64,000 nt of DNA from the NCBI GenBank assembly GCA_020081605.1, contig JAHREC010000045.1:186001-250000 (forward strand), written 5' to 3'. The translations under genes and the position numbers were made by a program. Numbering within the stretch: position 1 is the first letter of the stretch; every line of letters begins with the position of its first letter. The notes under the pieces are model-generated. The model was not told the DNA's origin. It saw only the letters and a program-made list of their open reading frames with translations, and did no database searches. The DNA is from Albifimbria verrucaria. Its lineage: Eukaryota; Ascomycota; Sordariomycetes; Hypocreales; Stachybotryaceae. This document shows, piece by piece, positions 35,848 through 47,570 of the stretch.

Positions 35848-37696
35848 ATGGCTCTGTACTCAGGCCCAAACGGGAAGGGAGACAGCGATGTTGAAATGGA
35901 GCCCGTTATTGACCCTCTCAACGACGGCGAGAAGAGGCCAAAATCTCTCAAGTTCAAATTGACTGTCCTCTTCCTTTGCGCAGTCACAGTTGTGGGCTCT
36001 ATGGATGCTGTTATTGTCGGAGCGTGTCTGGCCGCTATCGCCGCGGATCTTGAGAGCACCAGCATCGAAGCATTCTGGGTCGGCACATCGTTTCTTCTAG
36101 CACAGACAGTAACAATTCCGATCTATGGAACCACTAGCGAGATCTTCGGTCGAAAATGGCCTATTCTAGTGGCCGTTGTCATTTTCACCTTCGCGAGTGT
36201 ACTGTGTGCTACCGCGCAGAATATTACATGGTTGATTGCTGGGAGGACCGTCCAGGGAATCGGAGCCGGTGGTATGATCCAGCTTGTTCAAGTTATACTA
36301 TCAGACATCAGCACGATGAGCGAACGTGGCCTCTACATGGCTTTCGCGGCTATGGCTTGGTCACTGGGCACTAACATCGGGTAAGGCCTCCCCATTGTCT
36401 CTTGTCCCAACACGATTATTGACAACTCATGTAGCATCCCTATTGGTGGTGCGATTGCGGCCTACACGACTTGGCGATGGGTTTTCTGGATTAACCTCCC
36501 AATATGCGTCATCGCCTTGATCGGGCTCGCTATTTGCTTGCAACTGAAACGAGACACATCTTCTTTTATCCAGAAGCTGGGTCGAGTCGATTGGCTTGGA
36601 CTATTCCTCTTCTCGACTGCTTCCACTCTGTTCCTTGTAGGCTTGACCTCTGGAGGCGCAGTGGCTCCATGGACGTCTGCAAAGGTTCTCGTGCCTCTAA
36701 TTCTTGGTTTGGCACTCTACCCAATCTTCATCTTTGTTGAGTGGCGAGTGGCATCAGAGCCAATGATGCCTCTGAGAATCTTCAATAACAGGTCTGCCGT
36801 GACTGGATACACTACCAGCTTTCTGCAAGGCCTGATTATGTGGTGCTTGACTTATTACTTCATTCTGTTTGTGAGTATTGCCAGTACTACTGCACAGATT
36901 CCTTGTTATTGACGTGGGCTATAGTTCCTTGGTGCGATGCAACACGGCTTGCTCCATTCGGCACTGGAAGTGATGACAACCGTCGCTTACTCGGCTCCTG
37001 CAGGCCTTGTGGCCAGTATCATTGTCAAGCGGACGCAACGATTCAAGTACCTCATCGTGTTCGGCTGGGTTCTATTGACTGCGGGAGTAGCATCCAATGT
37101 AAGTGCTTCATCTGCTAGAGATGATCCCGAGCTTGTTCGACTAGTTTGCTAACCAAATCATAGGTTACGATGGAACCAAATAGTAGCAAAGCCATTCTAT
37201 ATGCGCCTCGTTGCTTGGCATCTATTGGAGCTGGCATATTATTTCCAATGCCTCTTTTTGCTGTCCAAGCCACGCAACGGGGAGATGATGTCGGCGTCGC
37301 CACTAGCGTTCAAGTATTCGCCCGCAGTCTCGGTACGGCCTTTGGTGTTGGCCTAGGCGGTGTCATTTTCCAAAATGAATGGGCAAAACAAGTACAAGCT
37401 AGCATCAATGAGGGATCCATACCGCCAAGTATGAAGATTCCAAGCGAGCTGGCCGAGACTGCGTACCAGATCATTGAACATTTCCCGGAACAGGTACAAG
37501 ACAGTTACAGGTGGGTATATGCTGACAGCATGAAGACTGTGTGGTGGGTCATGACGGGCATCTCCGTTGTGGGACTGCTTATAAGCCTGACATGCAGCAA
37601 TGCCGAAGTCAAGGGGGTTTATCAGGGAAGCAAAATTTTGAGGATAAGAGACCTGCCATGGCAGAGAGAGACACAGCTTATCTTAGTAGCGCTTAA
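35848..37696 (+). CDS. MFS multidrug/toxin exporter, DHA2-type with about 14 membrane helices
   Basis: Four exons: 35848-36380, 36435-36870, 36925-37098 and from 37164. Introns are GT-AG and phases agree. Helix 1 starts at TVLFLCAVTVVGSMDAVIVG. The family motif A loop is YGTTSEIFGRKWPIL, and motif C-like sequence is GTNIGIPIGGAIA with TWRWVFWINLP directly after, the signature of DHA2 exporters. The N-terminus is cytosolic and acidic. It should export small molecules by proton antiport at the plasma membrane. Near the C-terminus one added G at G3 37625-37627 changes the tail to KQNFEDKRPAMAERDTA, which looks like the usual charged tail and ends at 37696; without it the frame ends at 37721. It is convergent with the P450 at 38033. 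Confidence 0.92.
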
Positions 37697-38032
37697 CCTA
37701 TGTATATATGAGGGACGTTAATATACTCTAACTAGACTGTTCTATAGAGTACCCACAGGGTAGGCTACTACAACTGGGGTCTGATAAAAGTAACACTGCC
37801 ATACGTATCTCATCATTACACTCTGGCTCTTATGTTACGCCGCGGACTCATACTCTATCTTCCAAGGGTTTTCTCACAGCGATCTGCCAATGAACACTTA
37901 TCATGGTTTTCTATTCAATATTCTCAGTTGGACTCCCCGTTTCCTGCGGGCGTTGCAGCGAAATCAGATTCTTTCGGCACTTGCCATATCCAACCAAACA
38001 AGGTGAATGGCAGAGGTTAACCACTGGGCTGT

Positions 38033-39893
38033 CTAGTTTATGCCATCTTTACGCCGTGCTTTGAACTGAATAAATGGACCACTGTCCCAACCAGCGATCG
38101 AGTAGTGGCTCTCAAATATCAACTCCCTGTCTGCCCCGGCCTCCTCTTTGTCAACATTGGACCAAAGATGGCGGCTCCCTTTAGATTGTTCCGGGCTTAG
38201 CCGAAAATCGTAGTTCACTAGGATATAAGAATAAGCGATACTGGCAATCATGATGGCAACGTGACCGCCTGCACATGCTCTCGGGCCGATCAGAAAGGGG
38301 TGAAGGCTTTTGTTGCCCTCGTCAACTCGTCTGCCGTCAACGTGCCCTGGATCCATCGTTCTGGCCAGAACTTGACTGGGTCTCGATAGATTCTACCGTC
38401 CCGGAATAGAGAGAACAAGCTGATGCCTACGTCGTGGCCCACCGGCATCGGCATAGTGCCTCCGGCAACGACGACACCTGCACGTTCGCACTCACGCCAG
38501 TGAACACCACAAGCTGGTGGGAGCATCCGGATGACTTCGTTAACGACAGCACGCATATAAATGTTGCTCTCCAGCTCTGGACACCATTTGATGTCTTGAC
38601 CGGGCTGATAAAGCTGCCGCATTTCGGTCGCCAGCTTCTGGTACACGTCCGGGTAATGCGAAAGATAGTGCGTGAATCCGGAGATCATCATGCCATAGGC
38701 ATCTGCGGACGAGAATGTGCTGAAGGCACCTTCGCCTATCATTTGCGCGTAGTTGTGGCCCGGCTTTTCTAACGTTCCTTGACCACTCTGGATGACTGGT
38801 CCGAGGATACCGTGGCTTTCGTGGGTGTTGTGCACGATGGCTTCATTCAACAGTGCTTGGTACCAAGAAGCAAATGATCGAGTCTTGGACGAAAGAAGGA
38901 GAACCGCGCCACTCAGTAGTTTCCCGCCACCTAGTCGCTCAAACAAAGGTAGGGCTTCCCAAAACCCCATCTTCTTTTCGTGAAGATGCAGAGCAGGAAG
39001 ACAAAGTCTCGTGCTTCGCTTCGGAGCAGGTTAGTTCGTAGGCCGAGACCAAAATCAGCCATTGTATCGAACCCAAGGCAGAGATCTATGAGATTGTGTA
39101 CTTATATTAGCCAGGAATACAATTCCAAGGAGGACGAGAGGGCTTGATTCATACTCCATCTCCTCATATCCGCCGAGGCGCTCCAGCCGTCGGCGTTGAT
39201 GGTCTTGGTAAGTTCGGAGAAATAAATCTTTAGATTGCGGATTATGGCTGGCTCGAACTTGGCCAGAGACTCAGCCACCACGCCTGATCTGAATACGCGG
39301 CGCAAGTCATGATGGAGTTGCTTGTCAATGGATGTCATAGTGCTCCATCCATCTGGAATTGGAATCATCGTTCGATAACCTTTAGATTTGCGGAAGGCTT
39401 TTCCATGGCCGTAAATGTCTAGTTGATCATCACTTAGTGTCCATGCCCTCGCTCTGATGAAGTGCAGACGATGAAGAGTGATGAAGACGAACTTGCCATA
39501 TCCGAAGGATCCAGCGAAACAATCTGGTTCGGTGCATATCGTATCAAATCCCTACCAATTTGTCAGAGTTCATGTCCCAGAGCTATCCATGGGCGATGTT
39601 CCCTACCGTACTTCTGGTGGCATCTTTGGATATCGAGGTGCATGGTACCTCTCCAAGAGTGGACAGCGGCATAAAGACCGGTAATTCGGGCGAGGAATGG
39701 GCCAGGCACATTCTTGAAAGGATGGAAGTGAAGTCTTTGGATCACGATCAAGGCAAACTACACGACTTCCTATTAGTATGGCAGCCTGTGCCACAGCTTC
39801 ACTGTCTTCGTATCTCGTGGCTTTACTCACAAGTACTAAAGCCCCTACGCATACTGTAGCGCTGGACTCTAGGAAATTGAAAAGGTTTTCCAT
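38033..39893 (-). CDS. Cytochrome P450 monooxygenase (second), several introns and frameshifts
   Basis: On the minus strand: a hydrophobic N-terminal stretch (about 39893-39780), [82 protein letters not shown] in the I-helix zone, [13 protein letters not shown] (ExxR), FWPERWIQ and the heme loop [12 protein letters not shown]. The frame breaks just before the heme loop at G4 38297-38300; one added base joins KAFTPF to [10 protein letters not shown]. Another break is near 39000. The I-helix lacks the usual acidic-alcohol pair in the standard A-G-x-D/E-T-T form. It is an ER-bound monooxygenase of unknown substrate. The start is uncertain because the first exon is short and its intron is not clear. 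It lies tail-to-tail with the MFS exporter. Confidence 0.85.
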
Positions 39894-40800
39894 GAGGGGC
39901 TATAGACGTTGCACCCTTACGCTGGTAAGATAACAGTTGTTGGAGACAGATCTCAGTCAGAACTAAAAATCCGGCGTTACTTTCCCTTAGCTGGTTTGGC
40001 TACCAGGCTCGATATATTGACCCCCAAATACTCTTCTGATGCAAGTAAATACAGCCTTAAATTCTAGATGACACACTTCTCACTTCTCATTAGCCTGCTT
40101 ATCTTGTCCGACGCCCCTGCCAAGTCAACACGTAGATTAACGATGTACTGTTGCATTTCGTAAGCTGTACCCGACCAACAGCCCGCCCAAATCAACATCT
40201 TGGCTAATGCGGCGTAACTCGTCACATTCTTGCTATAATCACCGTCTAAAGCTGACCCGCATCCGCTCAGTGTTGCGACTGCTACTCTCTTGGGTGGGTT
40301 TCAAGGTCTAGGTGACGTGGCTATGCCCACCTTGCCTGGAATATTAAACGATGCCTAGCCAGGCATGGTTCCCAAACCTAACCATGTTGGGAACTTCTGT
40401 CGACGTAGCATTGGCTTGACTCCCACACCCCAGCCGTCTACCCTGAAGGAAGTCGTGATATTCTGCAGCGGTTCATGCGATTTTACAGTTCGCCAACGCC
40501 TTGGGAGTCAGCCTTGGAAATTTGGCAAATGTTACCCTTGACTATCCGGGGTAGGCCATAGCGCGAATCCGAGAACCTCGCTTGTAACGAAAGGTTGGTG
40601 CTGTAAACACTCGTCAAACCTTGATGCCTTTTGCATAAGACGAAGGAAGTCATAACAAGTCTTAGACCCGTTTCTTCACAAGAGTAAAAGCGGCAGCTTT
40701 ACGGCTGATTGAACTGATTATTCTCAGCCCAGCGCTACTAAGTGGCAAACAAGAGCCTGGCTCCAACTCGGCGGACTCCCAAGAGTCGCACATTGCTAGA
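39894..40800. other. Intergenic, divergent promoter region of P450 and amine-oxidase-like gene
   Basis: About 900 bases without a supported gene. The two flanking genes point away from each other, so both promoters are here. No clear operator or repeat was seen. Confidence 0.5.
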
Positions 40801-42528
40801 ATGCCTGCAGATAAAACACTACGTCCTCGGCGCATCGCCATCATTGGTGGGGGCATATCGGGAATGGCTTGCTCATGGAGACTTAGGGACCACGACTGTG
40901 ATGTGGACTTGTACGAGTCTCAGGCTTGTCTTGGGGGCACGCGAACTCCGTGCTTTTCAAGGAAACGGCACAAGTGTTCCAGTGGACACGGGCTTTATTG
41001 CATTTGATGAGCACACGTACCGCAAGTACTCTACCCACACCTCCATGGTTGAATTGTCGCTAATCGAGCGTGGATAGCGAAATTCTTTGCCTTTCTAAAG
41101 GAGTTGGGTATCGAGACTATCCCAACTGATATGTCCTTTGGTGTTTCCGACGCCTCCAGGGACTGGGAGTGGGGCAGCTACTCATTCTACAGCTTTGCTG
41201 CCTCGTTTTCGAACCTTCTCAGACCTTGGTTCTGGAGGCTTCTTTTGATGCTTTCAGGTTCAGTATCTTGGGGGCCGATCTATGTTTCGAACAACAACGT
41301 CACGATATTCACAGCAACCACATAAGCCCAACTTACGTCGAAAATGTAGCCATCAGCCCGGAAGACGCTACATATTATCAGCATCTTGAGTCCATCGGCG
41401 ATTATTGCACGAGAATGGGATATTCAGAACTATTTATAACGCACTTTTTAGTCCCTATGGTAGCCGCGCCCTGGTGTATCGATCCTGTTGAATTTGCAGC
41501 TTCATTCCCGGCTATTATACTTATACGATTCATGTAAGCTCCCACGTGGGGCCCACAATTGCAAAGAAAGTTGCTGACGGTTGATTAGGCACGATCATGG
41601 TCTTCTTGGCACAATCACGAAGACTCTCAAGTGGCGGTCGTTGAAGAATGGCTCACGGACATATGTCGACGCGTTCCAGACACGGATGTCCCTCGGCATT
41701 ACCTGCACTTAGGGTCTTCAGTGCAAGCTGTGTCGAGGCTACGGCAAGGCGGAGTTTCGGTGCAGCTTCTTGATGGCTCAAACACTACGTACGACCATGT
41801 GGTCCTGGCCGTCCACGCCAACCAAGCACTTACTCTCTTAGGCAATAGTGCAACGAGCTTGGAAAAACAATACTTCATTGCTTTGAGACACGAAAGAACG
41901 TGTGCTACCTCCATTCAGACATAAAAGTAGGGAATCTTTGCTGGCGTTGATTCGTCTTCTGAGATCCACTAACTGTATCCCTCTTAGGTCCTTCCAAGGC
42001 GGAAATCCGCGCACATGGCTTGAATTGCCAGCTCTCTCAAGCCAGAACAGGGCTAGAGTCAGAAGACACCAAGGATCCCTCCCTGTCCAGGATCCAGGGC
42101 GGTAGCTCTACCATAACCCTCACTTTCGACATGAACAAGCTCCAATCGATCCCCTTTCCAGGATCCCCGGGAGTCCAGGACGGGTTCTTGTCACAATGAA
42201 TCCGACTGGGCAGCCCAATGCTGTACAGAGCAGTCATGTCTACTACCACCCTTTTCTTAATTGTCGGAGTTTGGAAATGACACGGCACTTGCATCGAATC
42301 AACGGCGTGAATGGCATCAGTTTTGCGGGGGCTTGGATGGGTTTTGGATTCCACGAGGATGGGTTTTCAGCAGGAACTCATGCTGCAGACATTGTTATAC
42401 ACGGGCATGCTAACGCCGGACGTCTCGATCTGGTTCACGGCAAGAGCACCAAGACGCAGATGAATAGGACGACTCTACAAGCTCTGCTGAGGATCCTGAT
42501 TGATATCATCCAGTGGATACTGACTTGA
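40801..42528 (+). CDS. Flavin-containing amine-oxidase-like NAD(P)/FAD-binding protein (multiple frameshifts)
   Basis: The start at 40801 leads to RRIAIIGGGISGMACSWRL, a dinucleotide-binding GxGxxG fold, then DVDLYE. In other frames follow NGTSVPVDTGFIAFDE, FFAFLKELGIETIPTDMSF, EFAASFPAIILIRFM, KNGSRTYVDAF, DGSNTTYDHVVLAVHANQAL, NVCYLHSDI, and the C-terminal flavin loop GISFAGAWMGFGFHEDGFSAG. This order matches the fungal and bacterial amine-oxidase-like proteins that co-occur with cyclopropane-fatty-acid-synthase-type methyltransferases and DUF1365 proteins. An intron lies near 41535-41588. Breaks include G5 40933-40937 (one G short), one near 40966 and one near 41883. The likely chemistry is oxidation or desaturation of a lipid chain rather than an amine; that is inference. 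A DUF1365 gene is 7 kb downstream. Confidence 0.82.
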
Positions 42529-42614
42529 GGCAATGCAACATGCTTTGTGTCTGGGCTCGGAGTGGAGTGTGTTATGAGAATGATGGCAAACGGTACAGAG
42601 AGCCAAAAAGCTAC

Positions 42615-43394
42615 CTAGATCCTGGACAATATATTCCATCTCAGAGTTTCGCGTCTTGGCGATTCTTGGCGTTCTCGCTGTCCCACTTTGCCTTGCGAGC
42701 TTGCGCCTCCTCGGACTTTTTGTAAATGCTTCGTAAAGGTAGGCCAGTTCCCGCCAAGGGAACGCACATCGACAGGGCGGCCAGTTTTGAGATCCATGTA
42801 CGTCACAGACCCTTTCACTTCTGCCACGATTCCTTGCTGCCTGAGGGAGAAGAGGAAGTTACTCCGTTATTACGGGTCGGCTCTATGCGCTCTTGGCGAT
42901 ACGCCGCAATGAGCTGCTTTGATTGTTAACTAGAGATAGACAAATCATTGCGCAGAACTGACCGAGTCTGGATACGTGACTTGTCTCCGAATATCCAACT
43001 GGTACCTGCGAATAGCAGGCACGGCGCTTCTACCGGTGATCATAGCCTCGTACTCTTTGTCGTCTAGATAGTCATTGTAGCTTTCCATGACTCGGTGGAA
43101 GCAGGTGCCTAAGAAGTGCATATACTGCGAGTGCATAACATGGCCCAATGGGTCTTGGTGCTCTGCCCACAGAACACCGTGCTCGACCATGGTGTTGGGG
43201 TCGTATCCCATCGCCTCGAGGGTAGCGAGGGCCTTGGCCCGTAGGGGAGCATACGGATCAGTATTGGGATGAGGGCCGGGTGCACCGACGCGTGCATATG
43301 GCGAATGGTAGGCAGATTGCGCGAGTCGGTGGTTCACTTTGGGGAACGGTCGGAATCCATTGGAATTGACGCCTGACTTGGATACGAGGGACAA
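42615..43394 (-). CDS. Thioesterase-like (hot-dog fold) protein
   Basis: The first exon, 43394 to about 42950, has NGFRPFPKVNHRLAQSAYH, MVEHGVLWAEHQDPLGHVMHSQYMHFLGTCFHRVMES and PAIRRYQLDIRRQVTYPDS. The Asp/His phrase HQDPLGHVMHSQYMHF is the active-site region of 4-hydroxybenzoyl-CoA-thioesterase-type hot-dog enzymes (D..GHV..  ..Y). An intron (about 42950-42907) is followed by a second exon with RQQGIVAEVKGSVTYMDLKTGRPVDVRSLGG; a one-base break lies between 42900 and 42840. The protein is probably mitochondrial or cytosolic and may hydrolyse an acyl-CoA. It is convergent with the amine-oxidase-like gene, 86 bases apart, which supports a lipid-related neighbourhood. The start is uncertain because an upstream exon is possible. 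Confidence 0.75.
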
Positions 43395-44102
43395 GAATGT
43401 CAGAAAACAAAATGAATTCTGCTATTGACTGGGTAGGTACTAAAGCCTGCCTGGCCTCGCTTCTTCCCTTACTAGTCTAACAACGGGCATGGGGCACATG
43501 CCGCTCATTTGTCGAAGATTGGTCGTTACGTGTTGCTGAGGCAGGCCGAGAACCATTCGGTGAGGAGGACATGAGGGGTGTGATTTTCGCGTGTCTTTGC
43601 TACGCTGACAGGACCCAATGCTACAATGGTCTGTACGCCCGGCCGCTACCGTCGGCCTGTTTGCAAACCTGCATACTATGCAACCACATAGGACAGTAGT
43701 CTAGAACTTGGGCGGAGAAGGCAGTCGGGTTGATTACGTACCTGGGCTTTTCAGGGTTCAATAGCCTCAAATCCATGTCCAATACAATCAATGCCGCTTT
43801 CTGCACATTTATGGAGGTGGCCTTTGTGTCTCAGCCTTCGAGCTTACAACCAACACAGTTATTGTTAATAGCCATATGGAAGCGGTAGGGAACCTACCCG
43901 TTACCTAGGATGGCAAATGATCCGCATAGTATTACCGCACTGTGTTGTAGTGCTGCGACTTCCTCCTGACACGCGTGGTTCGAACGAGACTGGTTCTCTC
44001 TCTGCCAAATGAGGGACCTGTTCAAGCAGACCAAGGGGAGGAGGATGTAAGGCTCAGGAGGATTCTTAGTCTGCCGCTCCCGCGCATGCCTGCCTCCCTG
44101 GC
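43395..44102. other. Intergenic, divergent promoter region
   Basis: About 700 bases between two divergent genes. A 61-codon minus-strand open frame (43621-43806) has no features of a gene. No repeats seen. Confidence 0.5.
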
Positions 44103-45567
44103 TTGGTAAACACGGACAGTCAAGAACACACGCTCATTGATACCAGCGACCTTCAGCCCGATACACACTTTGAACTTGTTGCGATGGCGTCGTCGAAAGG
44201 AAATGGCTTTATCAAGTTTGATCCCAATCTTCCCGACAACAGCCGCGCAGAACCGCTTTTTGTCCTTTGTGTGCTTTTCAGTATCCTAATCATTCTCTCT
44301 ACGGGCGGCCGGCTAGGCATGAAGCTTTTCAAGAGGATCCCCATAACCCTTGCTGATTGCTTCGCAGTGATTTGTCTCGTTAGTCATAATAACTTGGCTG
44401 GTTTGGACAAAGTGCGGAGTTGTTGATCAAAGTTCTAGGCTTTCAACTTAACGGCCAACGTTCTCGAGACTCAGATGTTAAGGTCCGGCTTTGGCCGCCA
44501 CTTGCAATTTCTCGACCGGCAAGATGTGTTGTTCCTCAAACGCATCAGCCAATATCTTATCCTTATGGCCACCATTGCCCTATGGGCTGTCAAGATCTCC
44601 GTCAGCCTATTCATTCTCCAACTCATCAAAGGAACCCATAAAATCGCTACCCGTATCATTTACGGCCTAATTACTGTCACGACCATTGCTTCCATCGGTC
44701 AAGGAATCTTTTGGGGCCTGCAAGCACAACCATTGCGAAAATTGTGGACGCCCGAGATCCCCGGAACCGTAAAAGACATTCGAACGCTCGTCAGGTCCAT
44801 CATCATCTTTACCTGTAAGCGCGGGACAGCGTGTTATCGTGATATCGGGACTGGCCCAACTGTGACTAATACACTGACTCATCATCAGGTATCAACAGCA
44901 CCACAGACCTATTCTACGGTTTATCACCAATATACTTCTTTGGCAATTTGAAGTTATCGACTCAGAAACGACTAGTTCTGATTGGCCTGACTGGCGCGGG
45001 CCTCATGTGCGTTGATACGTCCCAACCCCGTGAATTTTTATCATCACCGCCTGCTCCGCGCTTGCTCCGTGGCTAACATGGAAACCTAGAGTCTTTGCAA
45101 CTTCCATCGTTCGCGTGGCCTTCGATCATGACTTTTACGACCCAGACTTTACGTGGGCTCTTCAGCGTCTCTATCTCTGCACTGTCGTGGAGCGCAACCT
45201 CGCGGAAGTCGTGGCAGATCTACCTGCCACCTTCACGATTATTCGAGGCCTGCATCACAAGGGCCTCTCTGTTTTATCACGGAGCAATCAATCCAATACC
45301 GAGAGGCATGCCTATGGTAGCCATAGTCAAGGGAGCCACGCAAACAAGCGTTCGATGCGCACGCCCAAGGCTGCCGGCTACAGCCGCGATATCGATAATG
45401 AAACCGACGAGATCCCTCTGAAGGACTCTGTGCCGGTTGACCCAGGTAGTAGGGACATTCGGATGCACACCAGAATTGATGTCTCAACTCATTCAGCCGA
45501 AACTCTGTACAATTCCCAAGCCCACGCCAAGTCATCAATGCCATGGACTGATCGGATAAGCTTGTAG
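44103..45567 (+). CDS. Fungal rhodopsin-domain integral membrane protein (PTH11-like family without CFEM)
   Basis: Start at 44103 (or 44187, MASSKGNG). Exons encode a seven-helix protein: LFVLCVLFSILIILSTGGRLGMKLFKR, ITLADCFAVICL, an intron (about 44382-44440), LTANVLETQMLRSGFGRH, LMATIALWAVKISVSLFILQL, IASIGQGIFWGLQAQPLRKLW, an intron (44813-44889), STTDLFYGLSPIYFF, an intron near 45003-45088, VFATSIVRVAFDHDFYDPDFTWA, then RNLAEVVADLPATFTIIRGL. The last 110 residues are a polar cytosolic tail ending at 45567. Helix positions and the RNLAEVVADLP phrase match the 'rhodopsin domain-containing' family common in ascomycetes. These proteins sit in the plasma membrane and are proposed receptors; no retinal-binding lysine claim is made. 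Function unknown. Confidence 0.83.
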
Positions 45568-45787
45568 GCTGCAAGCGAGTCGTGTGGGCGAGCGTACAAG
45601 GAAATAATAAACTAACGTACAACTCTTACGTTGGGACATGTGATATGAAAGGAAAGCTACTTATATGGAATCATGGGAAATAGTTGTATACTTCAATCAC
45701 CGGTTCACTCGTCAGAGTAAGCCTCCATACAACCAAGTGGTCCGTTATTAAGCACATCAGTGTTACCATCTTGTCGAGTTCACGGAC

Positions 45788-46881
45788 CTACTGTGACGGG
45801 GATTCCCCCTTGCTACAAGCTACAGTTTCTCCTCTTGTCAAAGCCATTGCCTTCTTGACCTCCCATTCCCATGCACTCAGTCCCTCGTCTACCGTCTGTT
45901 CAGAACTGCTTTCGTTCTTCAAAATATGCCTCATACTAGCATTGTGTTCTGGTCGTGCCAGAATAGCCACGCTGTACCGGTCGAGGGCTTGATGCGGACC
46001 GGGTCCGTGGTTTACTCGGTGCATGTTGCTTCGCAACAAACCGTCAGTCCACTGCACCATCGCATCCCCTAGGTTAACAATCAAACACCCTGGCTGCGGG
46101 CGGACCCATCGCCAAGATGCAGCATCAGCAGCTTCTGCACCGGGGGCAAGATCTGAAGGCCTCCGATGACGTTAGCCAGGAGCGTAATTGTTCCAAAGTC
46201 TGTGTGATGTATCATGCTCGTCCGCGGCGTCTCGCCCTCGGGCACGGCGAAAGCTTTGATCAAACGAATAACCGTGCCAGAGGGTCTAGTGGGTGTCTGG
46301 AAACATGTAAAAGTGTCTGCAGGGAGGGAGAGCTGCGTCGCAAGGGTGGTGTTTATGAGCTGGATGACTTGTTGGCCGTGTCCCAGAAATGACTTGAACA
46401 GGTCCAAGTGGCTATGGGCGAGTGGCGGTAATGCCTGGAGCGGTGTTGTTCCCATGAGACCGTCCTGGCCAAGGTTGAACCATTCAAAGCGGTCTGGCTC
46501 GTTGTTTTCCGTCCTAGCCTGGCCTCTTGGCTTGAATCTTGCACGAGGTCAGCGATAGTGGCAAGGCGGAGACAACGGAACATGCCTGAGAAAACTATTA
46601 GGGGCGTCATGTAGGTATTGATTCTTCACGTCATCGGGAAGATTGAATATTTCTTTGGCAAGGTGAAACATTTTGTCTATTTCAGAAATCATGACTTCCC
46701 CAAGCTCGTCTCCGTGCAGGTCAAGCAGAAAGAACCCGAGCTCCTGGCAAGCAGAGAGCAGGCGTTGGGCGTCTCCGTCTTCGCCTTTGTTCAGACCGAC
46801 AAGAGATACCTTGCTCATACGCATTGTTGCAACGCCTTCGGGGAAGGGAGGAATGTCGCGAAACAATGCATCGGATGCCAT
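45788..46881 (-). CDS. 2-oxoglutarate/Fe(II)-dependent oxygenase (isopenicillin-N-synthase-like fold)
   Basis: The start at 46881 (MASDALFRDIPPFPEG) begins a DIOX_N domain with SACQELGFFLLDLHGDELGEVMI and NLPDDVKNQYLHD. An intron at about 46590-46535 leads to GFKPRGQARTENNEPDRFEWFNLGQDG. The double-stranded beta-helix core has MIHHTDFGTITLL, giving the HxD iron ligands, the distal His in LLRSNMHRVNHGPG, and RYSVAIL, the Arg that binds 2-oxoglutarate. All catalytic residues are therefore present. The frame breaks at G5 46142-46146 (one unit short on the minus-strand C run); adding it gives PGAEAADAASWRWVRPQPGCLIVNLGDAM. Such enzymes hydroxylate, desaturate or ring-close small molecules. The substrate is unknown, but placement between lipid-type and transporter genes suggests a metabolic unit. 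Confidence 0.9.
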
Positions 46882-47570
46882 GTTTGAGAAGGTCGAGCAA
46901 TCGACCGAGGTACAGTAAGAGATAGCGAAGAGTGAATTCGGAACCGGCACAATAAACTGCGGTCACACATAAAAGGATGAAGCACCCGGGAAGGGGATCA
47001 CAGTGTGCTTTCCATTACCAGCTCACCGTGTCATCACACCGTAGCATCTAACAAAGAAACATGACAGATGTGACTTTCCAAAAAACGGAGTAGTTGGGGA
47101 ACAAGGACTGACATAATTAAACCGGCGTAACCTCCGCCCGCACACAGCCATAAGCACAGATATTGAGACTCCGAATACACATGACGAGAATGCTACCCCA
47201 AAGCTTTGTGCACAAGAGGTGGATGGAGGGGCGTGTATTAATCAAGGCCCACTGTGGCCGGTTCCGCGAGCAGGGTCCCGTATGCACGGGCGATGTGTAA
47301 TCGGCACGGCAGAGCCTACCCCGCATAGGACAAGGTTGATGCGAACCACCCAAGGCAAAGACTCCATCAATTGCCTGGAGAGGAGTGCAAGTGGTGAGTG
47401 GAGTTGTGCTGCTGTTGCAATAGAAACTCTACTTCTGCTTCATGGTATCTTGCCAGAAATATAGTTATGTGATCATCCTGACCTAGGCTTCCTCACGCTG
47501 GGCTTGCACAAATGTATTTAACACCAAGCTTGTGTTTCCTAGAATATCAATCAATCCACTTCAAAGAAGA
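46882..47570. other. Divergent promoter region of the 2OG oxygenase and MFS carrier
   Basis: About 690 bases, no supported gene. Both flanking genes start at its edges and read outward, so shared control is possible. Confidence 0.5.

Noticed and set aside
26412..39893. A single secondary-metabolite cluster joining both P450s, the MFS exporter and the regulator
   Set aside because: No intact polyketide, peptide or terpene synthase lies within the window. The distances are large and an unrelated aldolase lies between them.
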